DNA of 64,000 nt from Albirhodobacter sp042466415 (GTDB lineage: Bacteria; Pseudomonadota; Alphaproteobacteria; Rhodobacterales; Rhodobacteraceae): positions 248,001 to 312,000 of the forward strand of contig NZ_JAXHCH010000001.1 of the NCBI RefSeq assembly GCF_042466415.1, given 5' to 3'. The notes under the pieces were generated by a model. The model was not told where the DNA came from. It saw nothing but the letters and a program-made list of their open reading frames with translations, and made no database searches. Position numbers and translations under genes: made by a program. Each line of letters starts with the position of its first letter. Position 1 is the stretch's first letter. Below are positions 1 through 7,584 of the stretch, one piece after another.

Positions 1-363
1 GCGCATGGTTTTGTTGTCTCGAAGATTGGGGATGGCCTGCGTGTGGGAGGAGCGGTCGAGCTCGGCGGGTTGGACTTGCCGCCCAATTTCAAACGGGCCG
101 AAATTCTGGTGAACAAAGCGGCGCAATTCCTGCCTGGTTTCTCAACCAAAGGCGGCACGCAATGGATGGGGTATCGGCCCTCCACCCCTGATAGCCTTCC
201 CGTGATCGGCCCGGCCGACCGCTGCAATCACGTCTTTTATGGCTTCGGCCACGGGCATCTCGGGCTTACGCAATCGGCGGGGACAGCGGAGATTCTCTCG
301 GATCTCGTCGCGGGTCGCACGCCGCAGATGGATCTGGCAGCATTTGACGCGCGCCGCTTTTAA
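1..363 (+). CDS. DadA-like FAD-dependent amino-acid dehydrogenase, C-terminal part (start is outside the window)
   Basis: The frame is open from base 1 to a TAA at 361-363, giving the last 120 residues of a protein that begins upstream. The tail carries the C-terminal signature of the DadA/glycine-oxidase type FAD oxidoreductases: a GYRPSTPDSLPVIG block followed by FGHGHLGLT, which contact the flavin. The end of the gene at 1551-2795 has the same blocks (GFRPTMPDALPVIG, FGHQHIGLT) and the same ARRF ending, so the two are paralogues. By family these enzymes oxidise D-amino acids or N-substituted amino acids at the inner membrane. The gene converges on the racemase-superfamily gene 16 bp away. 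The exact substrate cannot be read from this fragment. Confidence 0.85.
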   Translation, partial: AHGFVVSKIGDGLRVGGAVELGGLDLPPNFKRAEILVNKAAQFLPGFSTKGGTQWMGYRPSTPDSLPVIGPADRCNHVFYGFGHGHLGLTQSAGTAEILSDLVAGRTPQMDLAAFDARRF

Positions 364-378
364 CGCGGCGCGCAGCGC

Positions 379-1410
379 TTAATCCAGTTTCGGCCATGTG
401 TCTGAAAGGCGGTATCCCTGCGGCCATGGGTCGCTCGGGTCGAGCATATGTTGATGCGTGCCCGTTATCCAACCGCGGCCGCTGATTTCAGGACGAATGG
501 CGCCGAGCGCGCCCACCTTTGCCTCGCCCAGAATGCGGCCGTGGAATTCTGACCCGATGATCGACACACCGGTAAAGCGATCGTCCACCCCCATTTCGCC
601 GCGCGCATGCAAGATCGCCATACGCGCCGAAACTGCAGTACCCGTGGGCGATCGATCAAGCTTACCGGGTTGGATCGCGACGACGGATTGCGCACGCAGG
701 TGATTGCCCTCGCGGCTGATCTTTCCTGCAAACAGGCAGAACGAGTGATGGGCCCAATCCGGTTTTTCGGGATGCTCGAACCGGAACTGCGCATTCGCGG
801 CATTGGTAATGCGAATCCCCAATTCCGCGATGTCACGGGCGTTATCTTCATGCAATCGCACCCCGAGGGCATCGGGATCGACGACGACAAAGCTATCGCC
901 GCCAAACGCGGTATCGACCGTGATCGTGCCAAGGCCCGCAACGTCGAGCGGCACTGCAAGGCGGCTTGCAAAGGAGGGCAGGTTTTCAACGTAGATACGT
1001 TCGGCCTTGCCGTTAGCGCACTCGGCGCGAACGCGCACCAAACCGCCCGGCGCCTCCAACACCATTTCGGTGACAGGCTCTTGCATCGGGATGATCCCGC
1101 TATCAAGAAGCACGGTCGAGACGCAAATCGAGTTCGAACCAGACATCGGCGGGGTATCTTCGGGCTCCATGATAATCCATGCGGCCTGCGCTTCGGGATG
1201 CTTCGGCGGAACCAAGAGATTGACGTGCCGGAAGACACCGCCGCGTGGTTCGTTGAGGACAAAATTTCGCAAAACCTGATCCTGCGCGATCCATCCACGC
1301 TGATCCCAAACGCTCTCTCCGGGGGGCGGCGCCACCCCGCCGACGATCACATCGCCCACCTCGCCTTCGGCATGGCATGAAACGACATGGATCACTTTGG
1401 TACTACGCAT
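379..1410 (-). CDS. Proline racemase superfamily enzyme (hydroxyproline epimerase / 3-hydroxyproline dehydratase type)
   Basis: This 343-residue protein has the full length of the proline racemase/4-hydroxyproline epimerase/trans-3-hydroxy-L-proline dehydratase superfamily. The first catalytic motif, normally MCGH, reads MSGSNSI (Ser at residue 90). The second, normally DRSPCGT, reads DRSPTGT (Thr at residue 256). In characterised members Cys/Cys or Ser/Cys pairs racemise or epimerise, and Cys/Thr pairs dehydrate trans-3-hydroxyproline, so a Ser/Thr pair is unusual. The DadA-like oxidase genes on both sides and the TRAP transporter fit a pathway for imino acids released from collagen-like or plant material. 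I infer a role in hydroxyproline catabolism, but the chemistry is uncertain. The start is an ATG beginning MRSTKVIHVVSCHAEGE, typical of the family. Confidence 0.8.
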   Translation of the reverse strand: MRSTKVIHVVSCHAEGEVGDVIVGGVAPPPGESVWDQRGWIAQDQVLRNFVLNEPRGGVFRHVNLLVPPKHPEAQAAWIIMEPEDTPPMSGSNSICVSTVLLDSGIIPMQEPVTEMVLEAPGGLVRVRAECANGKAERIYVENLPSFASRLAVPLDVAGLGTITVDTAFGGDSFVVVDPDALGVRLHEDNARDIAELGIRITNAANAQFRFEHPEKPDWAHHSFCLFAGKISREGNHLRAQSVVAIQPGKLDRSPTGTAVSARMAILHARGEMGVDDRFTGVSIIGSEFHGRILGEAKVGALGAIRPEISGRGWITGTHQHMLDPSDPWPQGYRLSDTWPKLD

Positions 1411-1440
1411 CGGCGCCCCCCCTTTATAGCGTCATAAATG

Positions 1441-1468
1441 GGCGGGTGCCCGATTTCGGGCGCCCGCC
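1441..1468 (-). terminator. GC-rich hairpin between the racemase-family and oxidase genes
   Basis: GGCGGGTGCCCG (1441-1452) and CGGGCGCCCGCC (1457-1468) pair across a four-base ATTT loop, with a single T-G pair. It lies 3' of the oxidase gene ending at 1551 and 5' of the next gene on the same strand. No U-run follows, so it may be a partial terminator or an mRNA-stabilising hairpin. Confidence 0.45.
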
Positions 1469-1550
1469 GAAATACCCTAAGCCTTTGTCATTACGTAGGT
1501 AAACCGCAAAACAAAAGATATCGGATAAATCTTTTTCGGGAGGCGCGCCC

Positions 1551-2795
1551 TTACCCGAAACGACGCGCGCTGAAGCCTGCGGCCTCCGGCGCGAGGGGCT
1601 GATCCGTCAGCAGATCGGACACCATACGGCCCGTTATTCCCCCCAGTGTCAGGCCAATATGTTGATGCCCGAACGCATGAATAATACGGTCTGACGTTTG
1701 GGATCGCCCGATCACTGGCAACGCGTCAGGCATCGTTGGCCTAAACCCGAGCCATTCCTCGCTTGGCCCGTCGAGCGGCCCCAACATCTCCGCCGCGCGC
1801 CGCCGCAGATAGGCCAGTCGGTCAGGGTTTTGGGGCGCGTCGAGATCGTCCAGTTCAACCGTGCCCGCAAAGCGCAACCCAAGTTCCATCGGCGTTGCGT
1901 AGAAGCCCGCCTCCGCCCAACCCACAGGCCGCGTCAGCTTTTGGCGCTGCTCGGTGAAAGTGACGTGATAGCCCCGCTCAACCCCGAGCGGCAAAGCCTC
2001 CACGCCGGCGCCCTTGATCGACTTGCTATGCGCCCCCGCCGCGACCACGAAATGCCCCGCCGATAGCGATGTTCCATCCGCAAGAACCACATCAACCCCG
2101 GAGGCGCTCGGCGTCACATTGGACACGGCAGAGGTGATCACCGCACCACCGTTTTGCGTGAAGTAGGTTTGCATCCGCTCAACCAGCTTTTGAGGATGCA
2201 GGACAAAGCGTGTCCCCTTAAACCGCAGCCCGCGATAGATCGGCATTTTCAACGCAGGTTCCAGCGCGCGCACTTCCTCCGCGCTGACCTCTTGCATCGA
2301 TACGCCCTGCTGTTCGCGAAGCGCATTCCCCCCCAGCGCGGCCTCAAAGCCCGCACGGGTTGACCAGACGTAGAGACAATCCTCCGCCACGAACAAATCC
2401 TCGGCCCCGACCATCGCAATCAACGGATCAAGCCCCGCATCCGCCTGCCGCAGCAGATCACCGAGCTGCGCCGTGATTTTCTCGACGCGCGACTGCCGAC
2501 AATTCGCGAGGAACGACAGCATCCAGCGCCAGTTCTTAATCGCGTGCCAATAGTTCACGATCAGCGGGCTGTCCTTCGACATCAATAACGTCGGCAAGGA
2601 TTTCACCACTGACGGGCTGTTGATCGGCAGGCACGCATAGGTCGCGATCGTGCAGGCGGGGCCGAAGGTGGTGCCGCTCCCTGCGGGATTTGGATCACAG
2701 ATCGCAACGCGCAGGCCCTTTGTCTGGGCCCAAAGCGCAGTTGACATGCCAACGATTCCCGCGCCCGCGATGACTACATCGTATTGATTACTCAA
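1551..2795 (-). CDS. DadA-like FAD-dependent D-amino-acid dehydrogenase
   Basis: The protein is a member of the DAO/DadA family of flavin oxidoreductases, about 414 residues. The N-terminal dinucleotide-binding loop GAGIVG lies at residues 11-16 of the chosen start, and the C-terminal flavin contacts are GFRPTMPDALPVIG and FGHQHIGLT. I chose the TTG at 2795 because GGGGAAG sits six bases upstream. An upstream TTG at 2840 would add 15 unconserved residues and abut a strong hairpin. In hydroxyproline catabolism an enzyme of this type oxidises the D-epimer made by the epimerase, passing electrons to the respiratory chain. It is encoded on the same strand as the racemase-family gene and the TRAP genes, so co-expression is likely. 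Substrate not determined. Confidence 0.82.
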   Translation of the reverse strand: MSNQYDVVIAGAGIVGMSTALWAQTKGLRVAICDPNPAGSGTTFGPACTIATYACLPINSPSVVKSLPTLLMSKDSPLIVNYWHAIKNWRWMLSFLANCRQSRVEKITAQLGDLLRQADAGLDPLIAMVGAEDLFVAEDCLYVWSTRAGFEAALGGNALREQQGVSMQEVSAEEVRALEPALKMPIYRGLRFKGTRFVLHPQKLVERMQTYFTQNGGAVITSAVSNVTPSASGVDVVLADGTSLSAGHFVVAAGAHSKSIKGAGVEALPLGVERGYHVTFTEQRQKLTRPVGWAEAGFYATPMELGLRFAGTVELDDLDAPQNPDRLAYLRRRAAEMLGPLDGPSEEWLGFRPTMPDALPVIGRSQTSDRIIHAFGHQHIGLTLGGITGRMVSDLLTDQPLAPEAAGFSARRFG

Positions 2796-2842
2796 GTTTA
2801 TCTTCCCCAATCGCCGTGCGACAGCGCGGTCTGTTGTCAAGG

Positions 2843-2875
2843 AAGGCGGGCGACCGAGAGAGGGTTGCCCGCCTT
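2843..2875 (-). terminator. Hairpin downstream of the TRAP large permease gene
   Basis: AAGGCGGGC (2843-2851) pairs perfectly with GCCCGCCTT (2867-2875) around a 15-base loop. It separates the TRAP operon from the oxidase gene downstream. There is no clear T-run on the minus strand, so it may attenuate rather than stop transcription. Confidence 0.45.
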
Positions 2876-2915
2876 ATGTTGTGTGAGGGCCGATGGCCTC
2901 CCAGCCCAAACGACG

Positions 2916-4223
2916 TTAGTTCAGGCCCAAGATCAGGGACGGAAGCCACATCGAAAGCGCCGGCACGAAGGTCGTGAGCATGACGACCGGTAGATAGGCA
3001 AAGAACACGAAGATCAGCGCGGGTTTCAACATTCCCGAGAGGTTCGTTTTGCCAATCAATGCCGCAAAGTACAAAAGTGGCGCGGTTGGCGGCGTGATGA
3101 GTCCCATCCCCAAATTCGTTGCGATGATCGCAGAGAAATGGATAGGATCAACCCCGGCTTGCGTCATGACCGGCATCAGCAATGGAGCAGCGAGCAAGAT
3201 ACCTGACACATCCTCCATGAACATGCCCACAATCATCAAGAACAGATTGGCCATCAACAAAAGCACCAGCGGGTTATCACTGACCCGAAGGAAGGCTTCG
3301 AGGATTTCTTGCGGCACGTTCTCTAACGTCCAAATCCGGCCAAGCATCGACGCAAAGAAGATCATAATCATCAAGACGCCGCTGGTTTGCCCCGCGCGCC
3401 ACAGGACCTGCCCCATATCGCGCCACCCCATCTCGCGGTAGACATAGATCGCAACAGGGATCGCATAGACAACCGCGACTGCGGCGGCTTCGGTCGGGGT
3501 TGTGATCCCGCCGTAAATGAAGCCCAAGATGATGAGCGGCATCATCAAACCTGCGGCCGCCTGTTTTGTGCGAATAAATACCTCGCCCGCAATCACGCGC
3601 ACGGGTGCCGGAGCGGGCTGACGGATTGGCATCTTGCGCGTCAGGACAAAGTTCCAACCGCCAAGGAGCGTGACCAAAATCAGGCCCGGAATGATTGGTG
3701 CAAGGAAACATGCCAGAATTGATGTGCCAGTCACCCAGCCGAACAAAATCATCGACGCGCTCGGAGGAATGAGCAGGGCCAGCACAGAGGACGCCGCAAC
3801 CAGCGCAGCCGCGTAACCGCGATCGAACCCGCGCTCCTCCATCCGAGGGATCATCACTGTCCCGATCGCCGCAACCGCCGAGCTGGCCATGCCGGAAATT
3901 GCGCCAAATACCGCCGTGGCGATAATCAACACAAGTCCCAAGCCACCACGCAGCCGTCCGATCATCGAGTTTGCCAGATCCACAAGGCGTCCCGCGATGC
4001 CACCCGCGCCCATGATCCCACCCGCGAGGATATAAAGCGGGATCGCGATCAGCACGACCGAGTTCAACTTGTTGAAGCCCGCGCCGACGAGAAAGTTTGT
4101 CGAGCCGAAATCACCAAACAGCATCAACAGCAGAACCGCGCCAGCAAAGCAAAGCGCCGCCGGAACGCCGATGACCAACAGCAACGATAGGAGCGCTGCG
4201 TCCCAAAGAATTAATGGGTTCAC
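2916..4223 (-). CDS. dctM: TRAP transporter large permease (DctM)
   Basis: A 435-residue, strongly hydrophobic protein with the 12-helix pattern and length of DctM subunits. Family segments such as NSVVLIAIPLYILAGGIM, the GxxSGMASSAVAAIGTVMIP block and LGMGLITPPTAPLLYFA near the end are present. It is the Na+-coupled import channel of a tripartite ATP-independent periplasmic transporter. Its ATG overlaps the stop of the small-permease gene by four bases, so the two are translationally coupled. With the periplasmic binding protein at 4879 it forms a complete system. The ligand is probably an amino or imino acid, judging from the neighbouring catabolic genes (inference). Confidence 0.93.
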   Translation of the reverse strand: MNPLILWDAALLSLLLVIGVPAALCFAGAVLLLMLFGDFGSTNFLVGAGFNKLNSVVLIAIPLYILAGGIMGAGGIAGRLVDLANSMIGRLRGGLGLVLIIATAVFGAISGMASSAVAAIGTVMIPRMEERGFDRGYAAALVAASSVLALLIPPSASMILFGWVTGTSILACFLAPIIPGLILVTLLGGWNFVLTRKMPIRQPAPAPVRVIAGEVFIRTKQAAAGLMMPLIILGFIYGGITTPTEAAAVAVVYAIPVAIYVYREMGWRDMGQVLWRAGQTSGVLMIMIFFASMLGRIWTLENVPQEILEAFLRVSDNPLVLLLMANLFLMIVGMFMEDVSGILLAAPLLMPVMTQAGVDPIHFSAIIATNLGMGLITPPTAPLLYFAALIGKTNLSGMLKPALIFVFFAYLPVVMLTTFVPALSMWLPSLILGLN

Positions 4224-4816
4224 GACAAAGCCTTTCCGGACCAGGCGGCCTGACTGCGCAGCACCGCTTCAATAAGAAAATAGAACGTGGTCAACGCCAT
4301 GCTCACAGGCATCACCGCGACGACCCACGGCATGGGAATCCCTGTCTCGAGCGACACAGTGCCGCGCCCGATGACGAACCAGAGGTAGTTCCAAGTCCAA
4401 AGCGTCATCCAACCAGACAAGATAACGGTGATGACGGCCGCGATGGCCTCAACGAGCAACTGCGGGCGCCCTTGCGGGAGAACCAGTTCCACGAGGCTGG
4501 CCGAGATATGCCCGCGCTCCCATGCGCCATGAGAGACACCGAGGAAGTAGATAAAGATCCCCGAGAAGGTCGCCAGCTCCTCGATGCCAAACAGCGAAAT
4601 ACCGAAGAAATAGCGGGTGATTACCTGCGTCGTGACGAGCAAGGTCAAGGCCGCGCTAAACACCAGCATGATCAGCCGTTGCAACTTGAGTTTCATCGTC
4701 CAGATCGCAAGCGCACGCCCCCGCAACCACTTGGGCGTGTTCACCCCGGTGGGATGAAACGCGGAGGCGTCGGAAAGCTCCTCTGCGATGAGGGAATTCG
4801 CATTCGTTTGTTCCAT
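4220..4816 (-). CDS. dctQ: TRAP transporter small permease (DctQ)
   Basis: A 198-residue protein with four predicted membrane helices, typical of the DctQ subunit that docks to DctM. Family features include the helix running into TRYFFGISLFGIEELATFSG and the later YFLGVSHGAWERGHISASLV stretch. A roughly 45-residue soluble N-terminus precedes the first helix. It sits between the binding-protein and large-permease genes in the usual P-Q-M order and overlaps dctM by ATGA. A strong hairpin in the dctP-dctQ gap probably lowers its expression relative to the binding protein. Confidence 0.9.
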   Translation of the reverse strand: MEQTNANSLIAEELSDASAFHPTGVNTPKWLRGRALAIWTMKLKLQRLIMLVFSAALTLLVTTQVITRYFFGISLFGIEELATFSGIFIYFLGVSHGAWERGHISASLVELVLPQGRPQLLVEAIAAVITVILSGWMTLWTWNYLWFVIGRGTVSLETGIPMPWVVAVMPVSMALTTFYFLIEAVLRSQAAWSGKALS

Positions 4817-4844
4817 CGGAAACCTGTCCTAAAGCGCGAGACGT

Positions 4845-4871
4845 GCCGGCCGATAGCGAGTATCGGCCGGC
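4845..4871 (-). terminator. Perfect 11-bp hairpin between dctP and dctQ
   Basis: GCCGGCCGATA (4845-4855) and TATCGGCCGGC (4861-4871) form a perfect stem with a five-base loop. It lies just after the dctP stop codon and before dctQ, with no U-run. Such hairpins commonly protect the upstream binding-protein mRNA or attenuate read-through, giving more binding protein than permease. That role is inferred from position. Confidence 0.55.
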
Positions 4872-4878
4872 GAGGAGG

Positions 4879-5886
4879 TTAGTTGAGGCCGACCGCTTTG
4901 GTCAGAGCTTCAAATGTTTCATCCCCCAGCTCGTCCTTGATTTCCGGCCAGACTTGCTCGCGAGCGCGGGCGCCCAAGGCTTCCAGTTGCGCTTTATCGA
5001 AGGTCACAACCGTGACGCCCATATCACGCATTTTCTGCAAGGAAGCCTCATCGGCCGCCTCAACCGCGGTGAACTGCTCATCCGCAATCTGGACTGCCGC
5101 TTCGCGGATCGCTGTTTGGTATTCTGGGCTCAGGCCGGCGAACGTGTCCGAGTTCATGAAGATGAAGTCGGATTCGAAGTGATCGTTATACTGGATCCAC
5201 GTCTTGGTGATGTCGGCAAAGTTCTCCAACGTGATCGTCGCGGTAACGCCGATCTGGCCGTCGACAACGCCCGTTTGCATCGCTGTGTAGAGTTCCGCGA
5301 AGGGGACGGCGGCAGTTTGATAGCCGAGGTTTTCCATCAAAACCTTATGCGTCGTACCACCCGGCCACACGCGGACTTTCAGGTCGTGTTTGGCATCCAA
5401 CGAATATGGGTCTTTGACCTCAACGGGGAAGCCCGCGCCGCCCATGCCCGCGCCGTACACTGCAAGCGGCGTGAGGCCTTGCTCGCCGATAACGTCGTTT
5501 ACGATCTCAAACACGCTTCCGCCCGGGTTCAACGCCTCTCGTGCGGTGTCGTAATCGGTGAACGCATAGGGGAACCAAGTGATAGCCAGGCGCTTATCCG
5601 ACGAGGTCGCAATCGGCTGCATCGCGAGATCGACGACGCCTTCGATGACCTGCTCGTAAACTTCTGTCCAATCGCCCAATTGGCTGCCCGGATAGATTTT
5701 AACGGTCAGATCACCATTGGTTTTTTCGGCGACGAGATCGGCAAAGCGCTGTGCCGCAAGGGCACCATCGGAGCCCGGCTGCTTGAGGGTCGACAGGCGC
5801 AAAGTGTCGGCCTGAGCAGTGGCAACAAGTGCGACAGAAAGTGCGGCGGCGCTGCACAACGTGCGGAAGATTTTTGTGTGGATCAT
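4879..5886 (-). CDS. dctP: TRAP transporter periplasmic substrate-binding protein (DctP)
   Basis: The mature part matches the DctP/TAXI-independent TRAP binding-protein fold: a start strand DTLRLSTLKQPGSDGALA, the KIYPGSQLGDWTEVYEQV block, and the conserved arginine region KVRVWPGGTTHKVLMENLG that normally contacts a carboxylate. Starting at the ATG at 5886, preceded by AGGAGAGG five bases upstream, gives 335 residues with a clear signal peptide ending ALVATAQA. It captures ligand in the periplasm and delivers it to DctQM, encoded directly downstream. The gene is divergent from the MocR regulator gene, a common arrangement for regulator and target. Ligand unknown. Confidence 0.92.
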   Translation of the reverse strand: MIHTKIFRTLCSAAALSVALVATAQADTLRLSTLKQPGSDGALAAQRFADLVAEKTNGDLTVKIYPGSQLGDWTEVYEQVIEGVVDLAMQPIATSSDKRLAITWFPYAFTDYDTAREALNPGGSVFEIVNDVIGEQGLTPLAVYGAGMGGAGFPVEVKDPYSLDAKHDLKVRVWPGGTTHKVLMENLGYQTAAVPFAELYTAMQTGVVDGQIGVTATITLENFADITKTWIQYNDHFESDFIFMNSDTFAGLSPEYQTAIREAAVQIADEQFTAVEAADEASLQKMRDMGVTVVTFDKAQLEALGARAREQVWPEIKDELGDETFEALTKAVGLN

Positions 5887-5978
5887 GTGAACCTCTCCTG
5901 AGTTTTTTGCTTGTTTATGCCTCAAGTGCTAGGATCGTGTGCTATTTCGAGTCAAACATATTGCCAGATATTCTTGAA

Positions 5979-5993
5979 TTGTGTGACGCACAA
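5979..5993. promoter_or_regulatory. Short palindrome in the dctP/mocR divergent region
   Basis: TTGTG-TGACG-CACAA is a perfect interrupted inverted repeat midway between the divergent dctP and MocR genes. ACAATTG follows shortly downstream and AATTGTG precedes it, giving a repeated half-site. This is a plausible operator for the MocR regulator but rests on position and symmetry only. Confidence 0.3.
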
Positions 5994-6074
5994 AAAGCCA
6001 TACAATTGGGGTTGATCTACCGCATCGTTAAATGCCAAGCTTTCCACAAGCGGCCCATAATTTCAGGTAATACC

Positions 6075-7478
6075 ATGGAAAATATTGATAAAATTACTAG
6101 CCCCTTCGATGGCATTGATTTGGAGATCGGGTCGGGGCCGCTCTACCAAAGACTGTGCGATGCTGTAATTCTACTCATCGAGTCTAAAAAATTAGCACAC
6201 GGTGATAGACTCCCTCCACACAGAGAGCTCGCGCAGCTTTTCGGGGTGAATGTTTCCACCGTCACACGCGCGATCAAATTGCTGCAACAACGCGGCCATG
6301 TCGAAAGCCGGATCGGTAGCGGCAGCTTTATTCAACCGCCGCGCCCCAAACCGCCCCGCTCGGGCGTCGTCGAGACAGCCGGAATTTGCGACCTCTCCAT
6401 CAATCGTCCCGCGACAGATGCCTATTTGCACATGCTCGAAAAGATTTTGCCGATGCTACCCGCGCACAATCACTTCAGGATGATTCAGGATTATCACCTG
6501 CCCGAGGGCGACGTGCGGGTGCGCGAGGCATTCGCGCAATGGCTTGCTCCGGAATTGGGGCATACCGATCCGGCGCGTTTGGTTATGGTGAACGGCTGCC
6601 AGCACGGGATGTCGTGCATCGTTGATACCATCGCGCAACCCGGTGATGTCATCCTCACCGATCAAATCACATTCCACGGCTTTATCGCCCTTTGCGCGAC
6701 GAAAGCGATCCGGTTGAAGGCGGTCGAGACGGATCAGGCCGGTATGGTGCCCGAAGCATTCCGCGAGGCCTGCCAGCTCCATCGGCCCAAGGCCGTCTTT
6801 TTGATGCCGAACAACCACAACCCCACAACCGTGACGTTGAGCCCGCGCCGCCGGAAGGCACTCGGGGATATCGCGCGTGAGTACGGCGTGTTCATCATCG
6901 AGGACGATGTCTGCGGGCCGCTCATGGAGAACCCGCCCCCGACCATCGCCTCCACCCATCCCGACATCACCTTCTATCTGATGAGCCTTTCGAAATGCGT
7001 CGCGGCGGGCACCCGACTCGGGGTGATTTCCGCGCCGCCAAGCCAGGTCGCAACGCTTGCCGGTATTTTGCGCCTAAATTGCTGGAGCACTAACTCGCTG
7101 ATGAACTTCATCGCGGCGACAATGATCGAACAAGGAAAGCTACAGGAAATTATCGCCGCAGAGCGTAGCGAGCTGCGATCGCGCAACAAAATTCTGGCCG
7201 AGATCTTGCCGCCCTCGCAAGTCCCCCGGGAGAAAACCTCGCCCTTTGCATGGCTTCAACTGCCTGATCCTTGGCGATGTGCAGCCTTTGTGAAAAGCGC
7301 CGAGCAGGCTGGCGTTTGCGTCCTAACAGGCGAGGCTTTCACCTTCTCGCAAACACCCGTTCACGCGGTGCGGATCAATTTGAATGCCGCGCGCTCGGGC
7401 GATGATCTGCGCAAGGCGCTCGCGATTTTGCAAACCCTCACCAATACCGGATACCGCCAAGCCTTTATTGGGGCTTGA
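6075..7478 (+). CDS. MocR-type regulator: GntR winged-helix plus PLP aminotransferase-like domain
   Basis: The 467-residue product has an N-terminal GntR winged helix (about residues 15-90, LPPHRELAQLFGVNVSTVTRA) and a fold-type I aminotransferase-like domain. The predicted PLP lysine is K307 in SLSKC, and the DDV motif lies upstream of it. Such proteins sense an amino compound through PLP and act as DNA-binding switches rather than enzymes. I chose the ATG at 6075 because the winged helix begins right after it; the open frame upstream is unconserved. The gene is divergent from the TRAP/hydroxyproline operon and 107 bp upstream of eutB, so either locus could be its target. An amine or amino-acid effector is likely. 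Confidence 0.88.
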   Translation: MENIDKITSPFDGIDLEIGSGPLYQRLCDAVILLIESKKLAHGDRLPPHRELAQLFGVNVSTVTRAIKLLQQRGHVESRIGSGSFIQPPRPKPPRSGVVETAGICDLSINRPATDAYLHMLEKILPMLPAHNHFRMIQDYHLPEGDVRVREAFAQWLAPELGHTDPARLVMVNGCQHGMSCIVDTIAQPGDVILTDQITFHGFIALCATKAIRLKAVETDQAGMVPEAFREACQLHRPKAVFLMPNNHNPTTVTLSPRRRKALGDIAREYGVFIIEDDVCGPLMENPPPTIASTHPDITFYLMSLSKCVAAGTRLGVISAPPSQVATLAGILRLNCWSTNSLMNFIAATMIEQGKLQEIIAAERSELRSRNKILAEILPPSQVPREKTSPFAWLQLPDPWRCAAFVKSAEQAGVCVLTGEAFTFSQTPVHAVRINLNAARSGDDLRKALAILQTLTNTGYRQAFIGA

Positions 7479-7489
7479 TGCGGTGTCGC

Positions 7490-7509
7490 GCGGCCCTCGC
7501 GGGGGCCGC
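7490..7509 (+). terminator. GC hairpin after the MocR gene
   Basis: GCGGCCC (7490-7496) and GGGCCGC (7503-7509) form a seven-base-pair stem 12 bp after the regulator stop codon. There is no T-run. It may partly insulate eutB from the regulator gene. Confidence 0.35.
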
Positions 7510-7584
7510 AGATAAAGACCCCGAGCGCATCTCACCATGCGGCGGGCAGAAGACCTCCCCCTCCTCCCCCACCGGAACCTCAAC

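Noticed and set aside
607..1380. Long plus-strand open frame opposite the racemase-family gene
   Set aside because: High G+C gives long antisense frames; conserved motifs lie on the minus strand.
4843..5901. Long open frame (352 codons) opposite dctP
   Set aside because: It is the antisense of a clear TRAP binding-protein gene with signal peptide and ribosome site; the antisense protein has no family features.
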